Shown in pieces: positions 48,744 through 59,922 of a DNA stretch of 64,000 nucleotides. A program made the translations under genes and the position numbers. The notes under the pieces were generated by a model. It saw only the letters and a program-made list of their open reading frames with translations, did no database searches and had not been told where the DNA came from. Where the stretch lies: NCBI GenBank assembly GCA_025093555.1, contig JAIWNF010000012.1:620001-684000 (forward strand), read 5' to 3'. Each line of letters opens with the position of its first letter. Within the stretch, counting starts at the first letter, position 1. This stretch comes from Circinella umbellata (Eukaryota > Mucoromycota > Mucoromycetes > Mucorales > Lichtheimiaceae).

Positions 48744-50144
48744 ATGAAAATATACGCTGCAGCATTATTGTCTTCATTGGCATCAGCTGTTGTTGCCTTT
48801 GAAAACACTGTACCCTGCTTAATGTGGTCACCCAAAGAGTTAGTAAATAATGAAAATAAAAGCGGATGTAATTTTATAGCTTATTAAACTGACACATGCA
48901 CACATCTCGAATTTATATGTATTTATATATGAAGATATTTGACACATGTCGCTGGACAACAATTCATTGTTGAAAACAAACAAGCTGTTTCAACCATCTG
49001 GGATTCTCTTTCTTCTGATATTTGTGAAGCTAACATTATTGCCATTATTGACCAACCTGGTGTACGTAACAGTAACAATGATATAAAAACCAAAGAAAAA
49101 GTTCAATAATGTAACCTAGTTTTACTATTATCAATACTATAACGTTTAGATTCATTTGAACGACTTTGCACGCTCGGAATCATTTAGCTCCATTAAGGTA
49201 AACAAAAATCAAAACTTTTCAAAGAAACGAAGAAATATAGCTGCTTATTTTTATCTATTTATTTTTGTATCTATAGCAACACCGTAAAAATGCAGTTACG
49301 CGTACCGAAGTCGAATACATTGCGGACAATGTTAATGTTAATAACTTGGCAACATTGATTGCTCAGGAATGTGAAGGTTCAGTTATCAATGGTGATAGTA
49401 AGTTTATTATCATTATCAATGATTTCAATCATAGGTTCAATCATGTTTGTGATATTGATTTTTTTAAAAATAAAACACTGGAACTCTTTTTTATGCAGAC
49501 TTGTCAAATGATAATAATGAAGCTCCTACTGTGGCCGTTTTGTCTTTATCTAACGCAGAAGATACGAATGCCTTACAGCAAAATGGTAAAGAAAACAGGA
49601 AAAAAGACGAGACAAAGTGAAATGAATGAAGAGGGGCATGAATTAAGATATATGACATAGCGTCATTTTTATTTTTGCGATTTCGATATTCTCTTCTGTA
49701 TATGGTAATTCATATGATGATTTTTTCAATTCAAATGTTAGATGCTAAGGTAGATGAATTTATTAAAAACGTTCAAGAACAAGTTGTTGATAACTATGCT
49801 GTCATTTATACCTCAAGCTCGGCTAAGAAATTGGTAAGAAGGAAAAAGAACAAATATATTATCAATTATTTATTCGAGATCAAAGAAAAAGAGTAAAAAA
49901 AAGTCTAACTGTCTTTTATGTAAAATAGCCATCTCATTTGCGCAAGCGAAGTGTACTTCAAAGTCGAGCACCACCAGCTGGATCAAGTAAACCTATCTTC
50001 GCCAAATATCAATTGTTTTCCCCTGGCATCTTTATGGCTTTTGCCGTTGCTTTCATTGTGATCGCCATTGTATCTGTTGGTATCACTTGGCTTACTAATA
50101 TCCAAACACCTATTCGTTTCGAAGGAAAGCCAAAGAAGAATTAG
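48744..50144 (+). CDS. BIG1/VOA1-like ER membrane protein (261 aa, seven exons)
   Basis: In yeast, BIG1 is an ER protein needed for cell-wall beta-1,6-glucan, and the related VOA1 (Ac45-like) assists V-ATPase Vo assembly. Model: 48744..48838, 48935..49061, 49150..49197, 49277..49397, 49499..49585, 49742..49833, 49929..50144, 261 aa. The first intron uses a GTTAGT donor. A signal peptide is clear (MKIYAAALLSSLASAVVA), followed by FENTVPCLMWSPKEYLTHVA, which is typical of the BIG1 start. The lumenal domain is followed by one membrane segment near residues 224-246 (PGIFMAFAVAFIVIAIVSVG) and a short tail ending EGKPKKN, a K-x-K-x-x ER-retrieval pattern. The SPGIFMA start of the membrane segment resembles Ac45-type proteins. 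Whether BIG1 or VOA1 is the closer relative cannot be settled here. Confidence 0.82.
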
Positions 50145-50944
50145 ATAAATTGTATTCGAATGGGAATATGTTTTCCTTTATGTTTTGGTCGTATAAAAAT
50201 AAATACCTGATTGTATTGATTCTACTATTACTATAACCATTGCCTTTGTTGGAAATTGTATCGGATTTGGAAAAGGCGGAGGGATGCAACTTTTTTTGTT
50301 TTTGACACCTAGAAACACGGCTTTCTATTTCTAGTCTATTTTACACATTTTGTTTTATAACCACGAATTGGCCTATACCAAGGTTACAATGTAAAAAAAG
50401 GAAAGAGATTGATATGACAAGAAGATATGTATACATAGAGAATATGCATGTGTATTTCCATGTATATAATAAAAAAAATGCCAATGGACGCTTGTGACAA
50501 TTTAATAACAATATACATACAAAGACGTGTGAAAAAGAAGTTGCTAGTAAAATAACGATATGAATTGGTTGTTCTCGAGCTACTATATTGTAGCGATTAA
50601 AGTTTATTACATAGTATATACACCAACAGAAACTTTCGTTTTTATGCAATTGTTACTTTTTTCACTGATCACATAGCTCTCTTTCACCTCAAAATTAAGG
50701 TGTTCTCAGTAAATCTCTTTCAATTGGAATTTGTCACACTGCCGTTACTGCTATTACTACTATCAATAATACTATAATCATTATACATTTACTAATTCTT
50801 AAAGCGATAAAAAGTAAAACGAACAAGAGTATCAGTTGCTGTATGATTTATTTGATTCTTTACAAACAAAAATTATTTTCACCAGCATGGAGGTACAATA
50901 AAATAACACCACCATGGATGAATGGAGGAACTGGTTGTATTGAC
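50145..50944. other. Convergent 3' flanks, BIG1-like / YjbQ-family genes
   Basis: About 800 bases between two stop codons facing each other. It includes 3' UTR-like A/T-rich sequence. The open frame at 50341-50649 (minus) is hydrophobic and A/T-driven with no motif. Nothing else was seen. Confidence 0.5.
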
Positions 50945-51860
50945 TTATTTCTTTTCGCCTTGCAAAGTTACTACTACCTTACGGCTACCACCATAATTAC
51001 GATGTTCACACAAGTAAATACTAAAGATGTAAAAAGGTGAATGTGTTTGTTTTATCCATAATGATCATTATATAATATACATAGAATACGTTTATCAATA
51101 TAAAAGCTTACCCTTGCCATGTACCCGTATTAAGTTCACCATTAGTAATTGGAATCTAAAACACCAAGATATTCAAATAATCAAGTTCCTATTCAAATGT
51201 ACAAAAATGCATGCAATTGCTCCAATATTACCCAATTAACTCTTACATTAAGTGAAACACCAACAATTCCGGACTTTAAATGACCTGGCTATATTCATAG
51301 AGGAAGAGTGAGTGGAAATGGTAAATATTGGTCTGTTATCGTTGATGTAAGATGATAGCAAGTAAATGTATTTTGTATATATTACCATATCATCTGGCCC
51401 TTCATCAGTATGAATATATGGAAATGTTTCGGGAACAATCTTGTCTAATCCCATATCCATATCTTTACGAACATCTGGATCTGCATTTTCATTAAGCATA
51501 AGAGAAGCTGAAGTGTGTTGTACTATATTATGACAATAAAATCAAGTTAGAATAAAAAATTTCAAACAGATTTTTCTCTTTTTCTCTTAATCTTCAATAT
51601 TAACGTACAAAATATATTTGCCATGCCAACTTTGTAGTTTTTTATTTCTGGAACTTGATTGACGATCTCACGATGAACCAAGTGACATCCTTACATATAA
51701 AATAATAATGAAACCGAAATTAGAATATGTATAGCACGGTCTCGTATTTTTTTTTCCCTTCTGTTGGTCGGTTTTGATGAATGAATCAGATAAAATATTA
51801 ATGTATATATAATATACCTCTATTACGAGCATTCAATCTAATCTGCTTCTGATACCACAT
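50945..51860 (-). CDS. YjbQ / UPF0047 family protein (140 aa, six exons)
   Basis: Model: complement(50945..51020, 51112..51155, 51247..51288, 51386..51522, 51609..51689, 51818..51860), exactly 141 codons, the normal family length. In order: MWYQKQIRLNARNRGCHLVH, VPEIKNYKVGMANIFLQHTS, ASLMLNENADPDVRKDMD, YIHTDEGPDDMPGHLKSGIV, GVSLNIPITNGELNTGTWQG and IYLCEHRNYGGSRKVVVTLQ. HTSASL, NENADPDV, HTDEGPDDMP and the C-terminal CEHR--GGSRK block are the family's conserved signatures; the C120, E121 and H122 cluster and H79 are the presumed active-site residues. Bacterial YjbQ has been reported to show weak thiamine-phosphate-synthase activity, but the true function is unclear. Five introns in 140 codons show it is a long-established eukaryotic gene. 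Confidence 0.94.
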
Positions 51861-54800
51861 AGTAGTTTATTGTGAGCAGTAAAGATAAGTGTAACGCGTG
51901 TTTTATTAAAAAAGAAAAACGCGGGAAGATTCTTTTTTTTTCCGCTACGAAGTTTTTCTTTTTATTAGATCAACGAGGGTTTACATATATGGTAAGATAT
52001 TAGATTTTAACAAGTGATACCTGGAGCCAATCATTTTATAAGTTAAGCAACAGATTCAGCCAATGAAATCATGATTTACCGTCTATGTGCGACCTCAGCT
52101 TATGTGTAATAAGATCGTTTATGCGCGTATGGAATTTTCAATTTTGTTTTGTTTGAAATCTTTTTCATACAACACAGATCTTTCCTCTTGTTATAATATG
52201 GATAAAGACGACGTGTCTTCGCCAGAGAAACGTGGTCCTGTTAGACCGTTCGGTAGTAAAAATAAACCAAAATGTAAAGAAACGTCTTCCTGCCTTAGAA
52301 TAGAACCTTAAGTTGTAGTGCTTGAATTGAAAAGGGGGAATTTATGACCAACTATTGGGTGACTTAAATCACGACTTAACCGTTCGAGATATATATTTTT
52401 ATTGTTATATATATAAATATCATTAAAAAGTTAGTAATTGATGTGAACGATGAATATATAATATTATTGTTAGACAAGATATCTGATCTTATAGCTTTGA
52501 GAAGCATAAGCTACGTACTGATAGTAACCATCTTTAATTTTTATGTGGCGCATAGAACGCATATTGATATATCATGCTTAGCACATTAGGTACCAAGTAT
52601 AATAAAGTATCTTTTGAGAGTGGCAGCTTTGTATATCAAGCATGGTTTTCTCTGGTAACTTTATAGAAACTGTTAAATATTACACTCATCAAAAGACTTT
52701 TTTGTCATTAAGACGAGAAAAAAAAAGTAATACTTATATATATTATAACCTTTACACAAAAAGCTGAATTTTAATACATAGTAGATAACTTTATACAAAA
52801 AAAAATTCTTGGTAAAGTTACTACAGTATTACATAGAAAGAGCCTCGATCTATCCTGACAGGTTTTCTAACTAAGATTTACAGTATGAAAAAAAGCATTG
52901 AGTACGTAGTTCAGATTTCAGAAGGCTGTTACTGAACCAAGGTAGTTCATTTTACGCATTTCAAATCTCATCCCACCACCCTTCTCTGTACGTATAACCT
53001 TTGAGATATATTGATATGCCAGCTGTCGTCAGTTTAATTCAACCTTTTTTTTGTAACTAAATAATTACCCTGGATATGCCTACATCAGGATTTTTTTTTG
53101 CATATGTATGTGAAGTACATATCAAAGCAAAATAATAGTTTTTGACCAAGTAGACTTCATACTTGTATATTATTATACTTGCTAATTATTTTGTTCAAAG
53201 TGTAATATAAATTTACTAAAAGATATATTTTCTAAATAACATAATGTTTTGGCAAAAATAAATATGTGTCAATTTAAACGATGGCAGCTAGTAGATAGTA
53301 TGGAATGTGAATATACTCAAAAGTATAAAATATAAAGTATATATATCATAATAATAATACATAAGTATGTATGTATGTCTACGTGATGACATTACCAAAA
53401 CCAAACATGCTATGTGATATTACAAATTGTTGTTCCAATCTATGTACATACGTAGCCAAATTCAAAATAAATAATTAAACTAAAGAGAATAAGTGTTTTT
53501 ATTTTTAAGAGCTGCTTTCGTACGTACGTAACATATAAAATGAAATTATTTTTTTACAGTCATGAATTACGAAAAATACACGTGGAGGTTTGGTTGATTA
53601 TAAGATGGAAGAGGGTATCATAATAATAATGTATTATATGAGATAAATTAAACAATATATTCTTTTTCTCAATAGATTATGTATAATATAGTGTGGCATA
53701 TACTTCGCCAATTACCATGGTAATAAGTTTATGGATGGGGTAAAATAAATACAAACAGTTCATTTATATTACACACAACATTTTGAATATTGAGCTATGA
53801 GATGCAATCAATTAATCCATGCACTACCTACTTTTATAAACATAGGTGTATTAACTATTATAATACTGTTCAACTAACGTATAAGCGTCTTCTGTATTGA
53901 ATTAAGTGAAGATAATACATTATCTTGGATAATAGTTTTTATACAGGCGTCATTGATGTACTTGATTATTATATATAACCAGCTCAAAAATATATCCATC
54001 AGAAAGTTCCTCTCACGTTAAGATGAGCAGTTGTTTAGTATGGCGGGTGAATAGAACCGAAAATAGCAACAGCAATAATACCATATACCAAGATAAGATA
54101 TCTAAGAGCTGCGCACTGTAGTTATCATCACCAGCATCGATGAAATATTTTAAAATGCATAAATAATTCATTGAAATATTACACTCACCTAAATTGTTAG
54201 TAGTTTGAATGTACAATACATAACATCGTGATGTTTCCTGTCATTGTAATAGTGTCAACCATGTATATAATACGCCATAGTAGTAGATAATATACTTCAT
54301 GAATCTGTTGTGGTTAGATCTAGGAAGTAGCTCTCATTGTCATCTATATTGTCATGCTTTAATAATATAATCAAGAAAAAGAAAGTTTTTTTTATGAGAA
54401 GTTTTACTTCCTATTTGTACGTAATAATATATCTGTGCCCAGCAAGTACCCATTCTCTGTTGTGAAGTTCTATTGATCTCTTGATTCTATATTTTGCAAA
54501 AAAAAAAAAAAAAGCCACTGTAGGTCATTTCATATAAAAAAAAGATACATAAGATTACTGACAGTCTGCCATATAATAGAAGACATATTGATAAAGGTAA
54601 CACTTCACTATTTGGATAAATAAAACATTTGATTAAGATGATCGTGTTACTTTTGCTGTTTGTATTATTCATTTGCTTTTTCTTTGGATGATGCATCCTA
54701 AAACAAACCTTTTTATTAGCTGATCCTATAAAAGGAAAAACGAGGAATGATAACTGAAATAAGGAATGACTATAGAAAACCATAATTTTAAGTATCCCAG

Positions 54801-55020
54801 TTATCCATCATGGGTATGAAACGTTGATTGTTGAGTTTTACCAAAAAAGAATATGGGCTAGAAAAAAAAAAGGATTTTGAAAAACGAAACGCCGCAGTCC
54901 AAGCACTGCAGTGTGACGCTGTCAGGGATTCAAAGCCAACATATACGAACGTAACAGGTTCTTATTTTCTTTTCTTCTCTTCCTTTACAATTCATTAAAA
55001 ATTTCTTTTCTATCCCTGTG
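51861..55020. other. Intergenic stretch (3.2 kb)
   Basis: A/T-rich DNA upstream of two divergent genes. A small frame at 52198-52311 (plus) has an AT-hook-like KRGPVRPFGSKNKPK and is listed separately. Near 53510-53530 there is a run of CGTACGTACGT. About 54880-54960 is locally G/C-richer and probably belongs to the promoter of the Nab3-like gene. No other gene was seen. Confidence 0.5.
52198..52311 (+). CDS. Tiny ORF with a degenerate AT-hook-like motif, perhaps a gene fragment
   Basis: 37-codon stretch MDKDDVSSPEKRGPVRPFGS then KNKPKCKETSSCLRIEP and a stop. KRGPVRPFGSKNKPK looks like an AT-hook (KRGRP-GSKNKPK) with altered core residues. The frame is open upstream to 52087 without clear coding character. 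It could be a fragment of a longer DNA-binding or transposon-related gene, or chance. Confidence 0.2.
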   Translation: MDKDDVSSPEKRGPVRPFGSKNKPKCKETSSCLRIEP

Positions 55021-57265
55021 ATGGCATCTGAAAGCATTAATAATGCTATTAGAGACTTTTTATCTTCTTTGATCACTTCTAATGGTTCTAATCCAGCCGC
55101 TAATATCGCTGATTCGGCAACAACTATTGTGCAACAAGAACAAGAGCAACAGCACCAGCAACAGCACCAGCAGGAGCAGCAACTATTACGAGAAGAATTA
55201 AATCATCAGAATCAAACAGTAACTGAACAACAACAACAGCAACAGAAACAATACCGACAAGTAATGCAAGAACAGAAACACAATCCACAGACATCCAAAC
55301 AGCAACAAAGATCTAATGGTGTCAAACGATCTCGTAGTCCAGCTGATGAAAGTTTACCTGATGCTGGTAGTTCCAAAAAAGCACATAGAGAAGACGACAC
55401 CAATAGTCGCGAAGGCAGTAGAAATAGAAGAGGTAGAGGAGGAAGACGTCAACGTATACGTGAAATTGAGTTAGATCCCCGTACAAGATTAATCGCTCGT
55501 CAACTACGTGGTCAGTTTCGTGAATATGAACTTCGTCGTCATTTCGAAATGTATGGTGAAATTCTTGAAGTCACTTTAAAGAACGATGGTGCATATGGAT
55601 TTGTCCAATTTGCAGATGTTGAGTCCTGTACAGCTGCTGTCGATGGTGAGAATGGGAAGTCTTTACATGGATGTCGTTTAAGTATGCTGAAAATTTTCTT
55701 TTCTTTTAAGTATTAGTAACAAATTGGGTGGTTTGTGTGTGTTTGTCGCGGCTAATAAATAATAATTTTTCTTTATTATATCAACAAAGAATTAGAAGTG
55801 TGTCGTGGAACTCCACATGCGCTTGATCGTCAATCAATTACTCGTCGAGGTGGCGGTGGCGGTGGAAGTGGCGTGAGTCGATCTCGTAACACTGACACAT
55901 ATATACCAGATGATCGACGTGGACGCCGTAATGAATTTCCTTACAGATCTGGTCGTGATGATGATAATAATAATAATAGAGATGACGAGTATCGTCCACG
56001 TCGTCACAGTAATGATAATAAGCAACACATTAGTGATCCTTCTTCTGTACCTAAACCTCAGTCCGGTGTTTTTACATCCTCAACTAAGAGAAAAGATTTC
56101 CCTCTTCCACGTCGTTATGGTAATAGCGTACCCGTTGCCCAGGTCATTGCCATGGGCGATGCTGATCGACATTTTATCAGTACTGTGGAAAATACCTTCA
56201 GGAGCCATAATACGTCTATTCATACTTTATTCTTACAACCTGACAGCGTATCTCGTGATGCCATTGTCAAGCAAATGATCTACGAAGGTGTCAAAGCAGT
56301 TATTTTTATCGAAAAAGGAATGGAAATTGAACGTGAAATTTATCTTCAAGTTTTTCATCGTAATAATGGAAATGATACTGATGCAGTACGATTTGATGGT
56401 ATGGTAAAAAGAAAAAGAGAAACGGTGGATTAAATGGATGAACGGGGTTTAATAATAAAGAAAAATGAGTTAGTGTGAACGGGTGGGCATTTGAATTTTT
56501 ATCAATTTCTTTTCTTTTATTTTTTCAAAAAAAATATAACCTTTAGAATATGACCGTCTTCATATTGAGGATGCTATTGCCATTGTTCAACGCGATCATC
56601 AACAACCCGCTATGATCGTACCTACTACATTTGGCGGAAATACAATAGTTCCTCCCCCTTATGGTTTCACACAACCTTCTTCGCCCCTCTACCCTCCATT
56701 TGGATCATCTCTCCCTGTATTCCCCTCCCCCACCACTACTGGTACTACTGCTCCTACTTCGCCTCAAAACGTGCCCAATACCAATGACGCACTTGGTGCT
56801 ATTGTAAATCTTCTTCGGTCTAATTTAGCAGCTCCCACTCCCACGTCATTTTCTTCTATGAGAGGTAACAGCAGTAATTGTATTGAATCTACTACTAATT
56901 CTGGTAGTGCCGGTGCCTTATTACAAGCACTTGGCTTACTAATTAATAACAATGCAGCTCAGCAACAACAGCAGCAACAACAGCAAGCCTTATTATTACA
57001 ACAATTGCTAACACAACTTACTACCAGTGGTAATTCTTCACACGGCGGTGTTACTACCGCTGGAACTAACTCGTTTATGGTATCACCAACATCTCCATCG
57101 CACAATGCCCAACCCTCTTCTGTTCAACAAGGACAGTCTCCTTTGATGCCTAGTGTTAATGAACTTGTAGGTAAAATTAATATGATTGCTCAGCGAGTTC
57201 AAAATGGCAACGGTGATATTTTACACCAATCCTCATCTTCTCAGAACCACTCTAGGAAACGATAA
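55021..57265 (+). CDS. Nab3-like RNA-binding protein: RRM plus anticodon-binding-like domain, Q/P-rich tail (662 aa)
   Basis: Yeast Nab3 is a nuclear RNA-binding partner of Nrd1 and Sen1 in non-coding RNA termination; animal NCOA5 has a similar layout. Model: 55021..55681, 55790..56398, 56547..57265, 662 aa. Order: an N-terminal helix (SINNAIRDFLSSLI), a Gln/Glu-rich segment, and basic RNRRGRGGRRQRIREIE. The RRM is at about residues 154-228: RTRLIARQLRGQFREYELRR, HFEMYGEILEVTLKNDGAYG, FVQF, ending LHGCRLKLEVCR across intron 1. An RGG/Asp/Arg-rich linker follows, then a domain from about 334 (VPVAQVIAMGDADRHFISTV; IYEGVKAVIFIEKGMEIERE), like the anticodon-binding-type fold of NCOA5/Nab3, ending EYDRLHIEDAIAIVQRD. 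The last 210 residues are Pro/Thr/Gln-rich and low-complexity, as in Nab3. Orthology to Nab3 rather than NCOA5 or another RRM protein is inference. Confidence 0.78.
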
Positions 57266-58294
57266 GGGTGTCGTAAAAAAAAGATTATTTGGAAAATACA
57301 TCTACCATCATTACCATCAAATATACGAGTATCTCTTTTTTATCTATCTGTTTTCAGTATCTCTATAATTCTGATTGTACTTTTTTTTCCCTTTTGTTCG
57401 TAATCTTCATGATCATCTTGCTGTTCCTTACTTTTCCCTTCCACTTTTTTTCCTATATATCGCTTGTTATACATTAATCTGTACATTACATTCTTTTCCC
57501 TTTAAAAAAACTCATTATTTCTCTATTATTACTATATTCAGCATATTTTTTTTTTATTTTTTTTACAAAAAAAAACGCCCATCTATCTTGTTTTCATTTT
57601 ATCGCTTCTGATATTGAAATAAATGTAACGTTCTAAGTTATATATATGAAAGTAGGTACAGTATAATCAATGATAATGTAGATCTATTATAATTTGCTCG
57701 TATGCTTTTTTGAAAATGTTGTCAGTGGCATTGAAGAAGAAAAAGGAGCGAAACCAAGAAATAAAAATGAACTCTTTCTTCTGCTTGAATACCCTACTCC
57801 CAATAATAAGATTTTACTTGTCGGTCGTTTTTACTTCCTTTTGTTGAAAGGACTGCATCAAGGGGATTTGTTCATTTGTGTCCAGATTACCTTTAAAAAT
57901 AGGATTGATCATCTTGCTGGGTTTCAATTTTTAAAAAACATTATCTGTTAAAGAGTACCCACAATTAATACAACAAGAATATGGTATATAATCTTTGAAA
58001 CGGATTATAACATCAAATAAACCGAGACAGAAATTCACGGATATATACAACCATCATCAAAGCCATAATGACCTGCATTCTAAGAGCAGTACATACTATA
58101 TTTGTCTGCTTATATTACTGGGAGGATTATTACGTATAATTATACAAATGCTGCGAATTAAAATTTGTCAAAAAATTTGCATGAATTGTTTATTATAAAA
58201 CTACGTCAACAAAATATGTTTTTCTTTTTTCTCTTCTTTTCTTTTTTTTAAGCATACGTGCCGACTTCTTTTTTTAAAACAATAAAAGCTAAAA
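57266..58294. other. Intergenic stretch between Nab3-like gene and H2A pseudogene
   Basis: About 1 kb. The first 350 bases are a pyrimidine-rich 3' flank. An open stretch at about 57691-57951 (plus) has coding-like codon use but no motif I know; see findings. The last 100 bases before 58295 look like a pyrimidine-rich leader (TCTCTTCTTTTCTTT then AAAGCTAAAA). Confidence 0.5.
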
Positions 58295-58588
58295 ATGACT
58301 CAAGCTGGAAAGCCAATTTTTGTTGGTAAAAAATCACGCTCTAGCAAAGCAAATCTTTAATTTCCTGTTGGTCGTATTGATCGTTATCTTCGTATGGGTC
58401 GATTTGCATCTCGTGATAACAAGAAAACGCGTATCACTCTACCACATTTAGAATTGACTGTTCGTAATGATGAAGAATTAAGCAAGTTACTCGACAATGT
58501 TATCATTGCTCAAGGCGGTGTCCTTCCAAACATTCAGAATAGCTTGCTTCCCAAGAAAAGCAAAACCAAGAAGGTCGAACAAAATTAA
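58295..58588 (+). pseudogene. Broken histone H2A copy (in-frame stop and internal deletion)
   Basis: The frame from the ATG at 58295 encodes MTQAGKPIFVGKKSRSSKAN L, hits TAA at 58358-58360 where H2A has Gln (the -FPVGR context), then continues in the same frame [55 protein letters not shown] and [14 protein letters not shown] to TAA at 58586. Compared with H2A, about 29 residues are missing between the GRFA (GNYA) loop and RDNKKTR, removing the long central helix of the histone fold. Without that helix it cannot form a normal H2A-H2B dimer even if the stop were read through. There are no introns. Many point changes show it is not a recent copy, yet the frame is otherwise open, so relaxed selection or a recent origin of the stop is possible. 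Confidence 0.85.
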
Positions 58589-59104
58589 AAACACGAAGGA
58601 TCATATGCTCATTTTGTTCTTTACTTTCATTATATGACAGATTAGTCTATTTTTTTTTACATTTACTCATATATTAAAAGCAAGTCAGTTGCGATTCCTT
58701 TAATGGCTTTACCAAAAAGAAAGATTAACCAGCTTATACGTATTAATTTATTATTAAATAAACGGGAAGGATTTTTTATTGTTACATACTTATTCTTCTT
58801 TTTTGTTGAAGAATGTTAGAATTCAATAAAAGAATGGTATATGATGTACTGTGGACACTTACATTGCACATAGGTTTTTTTTCATAATATTCATTGATAA
58901 TAATGAAGGAGAAAGTTGAGTTATATGATACTTCTTTTCTCATCATTCAATGAGTATGTGACAACTATTCCTTTCTTATTTTACATTTTTCTACCTATCA
59001 TTTCCCCCTCATTATTCTACTTGTTTAATGTACATAAAAGCTTTGAATGCTGTACGTATACGTAATACTTATAATTTGGAATTCTGTTTTTTTATATAAA
59101 ACTA

Positions 59105-59347
59105 TTAAAGTACTGCCAGTTCAGTTCGGTCCTTACTAAAGGTCGATTCGATTTGTTTCTTATAAGTAAACGAACCATGAGGATCTCTAACTTGAATAAG
59201 AAGGTTACGTATGGAAAGAATATTAACGGGAAAGAATAGTTTTACCAAAACCTCTGGAATATGGCGTGAGAAGACAATTACAACGCCAGGAAAAGAAAAT
59301 AATAATAATAATAAAGCGATATAAAAACAACAGTTTATCAAAACCAT
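59105..59347 (-). CDS. Candidate small membrane or secreted protein (80 aa), unrecognised
   Basis: Single frame starting MVLINCCFYIALLLLLFSFP, then GVVIVFSRHIPEVLVKLFFP and a polar end SFTYKKQIESTFSKDRTELA VL. The hydrophobic N-terminus resembles a signal anchor, and codon use is less A/T-driven than in neighbouring chance ORFs. No family, promoter or intron evidence supports it; it may be an exon of a larger gene or chance. Confidence 0.25.
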   Translation of the reverse strand: MVLINCCFYIALLLLLFSFPGVVIVFSRHIPEVLVKLFFPVNILSIRNLLIQVRDPHGSFTYKKQIESTFSKDRTELAVL

Positions 59348-59892
59348 TTTAGCAAGAAATATTTTATTTATTTATATTTGATAAGTTAAAGTTTCTATCA
59401 TATAGATAATAGCTAATATATTATACTGCTCCCTACTATATACGCTCATGTAAATATATTATTAGTTTATATATATATCAGAACAAAAAAGCTCGCCCAC
59501 TTGTTGGAATAAGCAGAACTTTGTCGGTTTCCGCACTGTCGTTCGACGAACAAAATGATTATCCATTATAAGCATTTTTTGTCATGTAGTAGAATAATTA
59601 TCATTTGGTATAGAAAACAAGTAGCTATCATGGCTCTATATATATACATTATTGAGCTGAAATAAGTAAAAAGCACTAAATTGGATTTATAGAGCTTTTT
59701 CGGAGAAGAGAGCAATATGTACAATTTTAAATCATTATATATAGTCGCAACACTAAAAAATAAATGAATCATAACTAATACGTATAAAAAAGCACGATTA
59801 TCACAGCACCTTATAATAGTAATTTTTAACAGTAAAACAATCTTACTAAAGAATAACATCAAAATTGATCAGTCAGCTGTATAACTATTGGC

Positions 59893-59922
59893 TTTTCCCT
59901 AATGATTCGCGACCGAATTATT
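59893..59922. mobile_element. Relic end of the palindromic element family
   Basis: CCTAATGATTCGCGACC followed by GAATTATT matches the outer arm of the 27240-27443 element (about 26 of 27 bases, preceded by a T/C run). The matching opposite end is not found downstream, so only one terminus or a decayed copy survives. Confidence 0.65.

Noticed and set aside
53510..53535. CGTACGTACGT run and many ACGTA motifs in intergenic DNA
   Set aside because: A rough expectation for TACGTA at this base composition is about 20 per 64 kb, so the apparent abundance is not clearly above chance.
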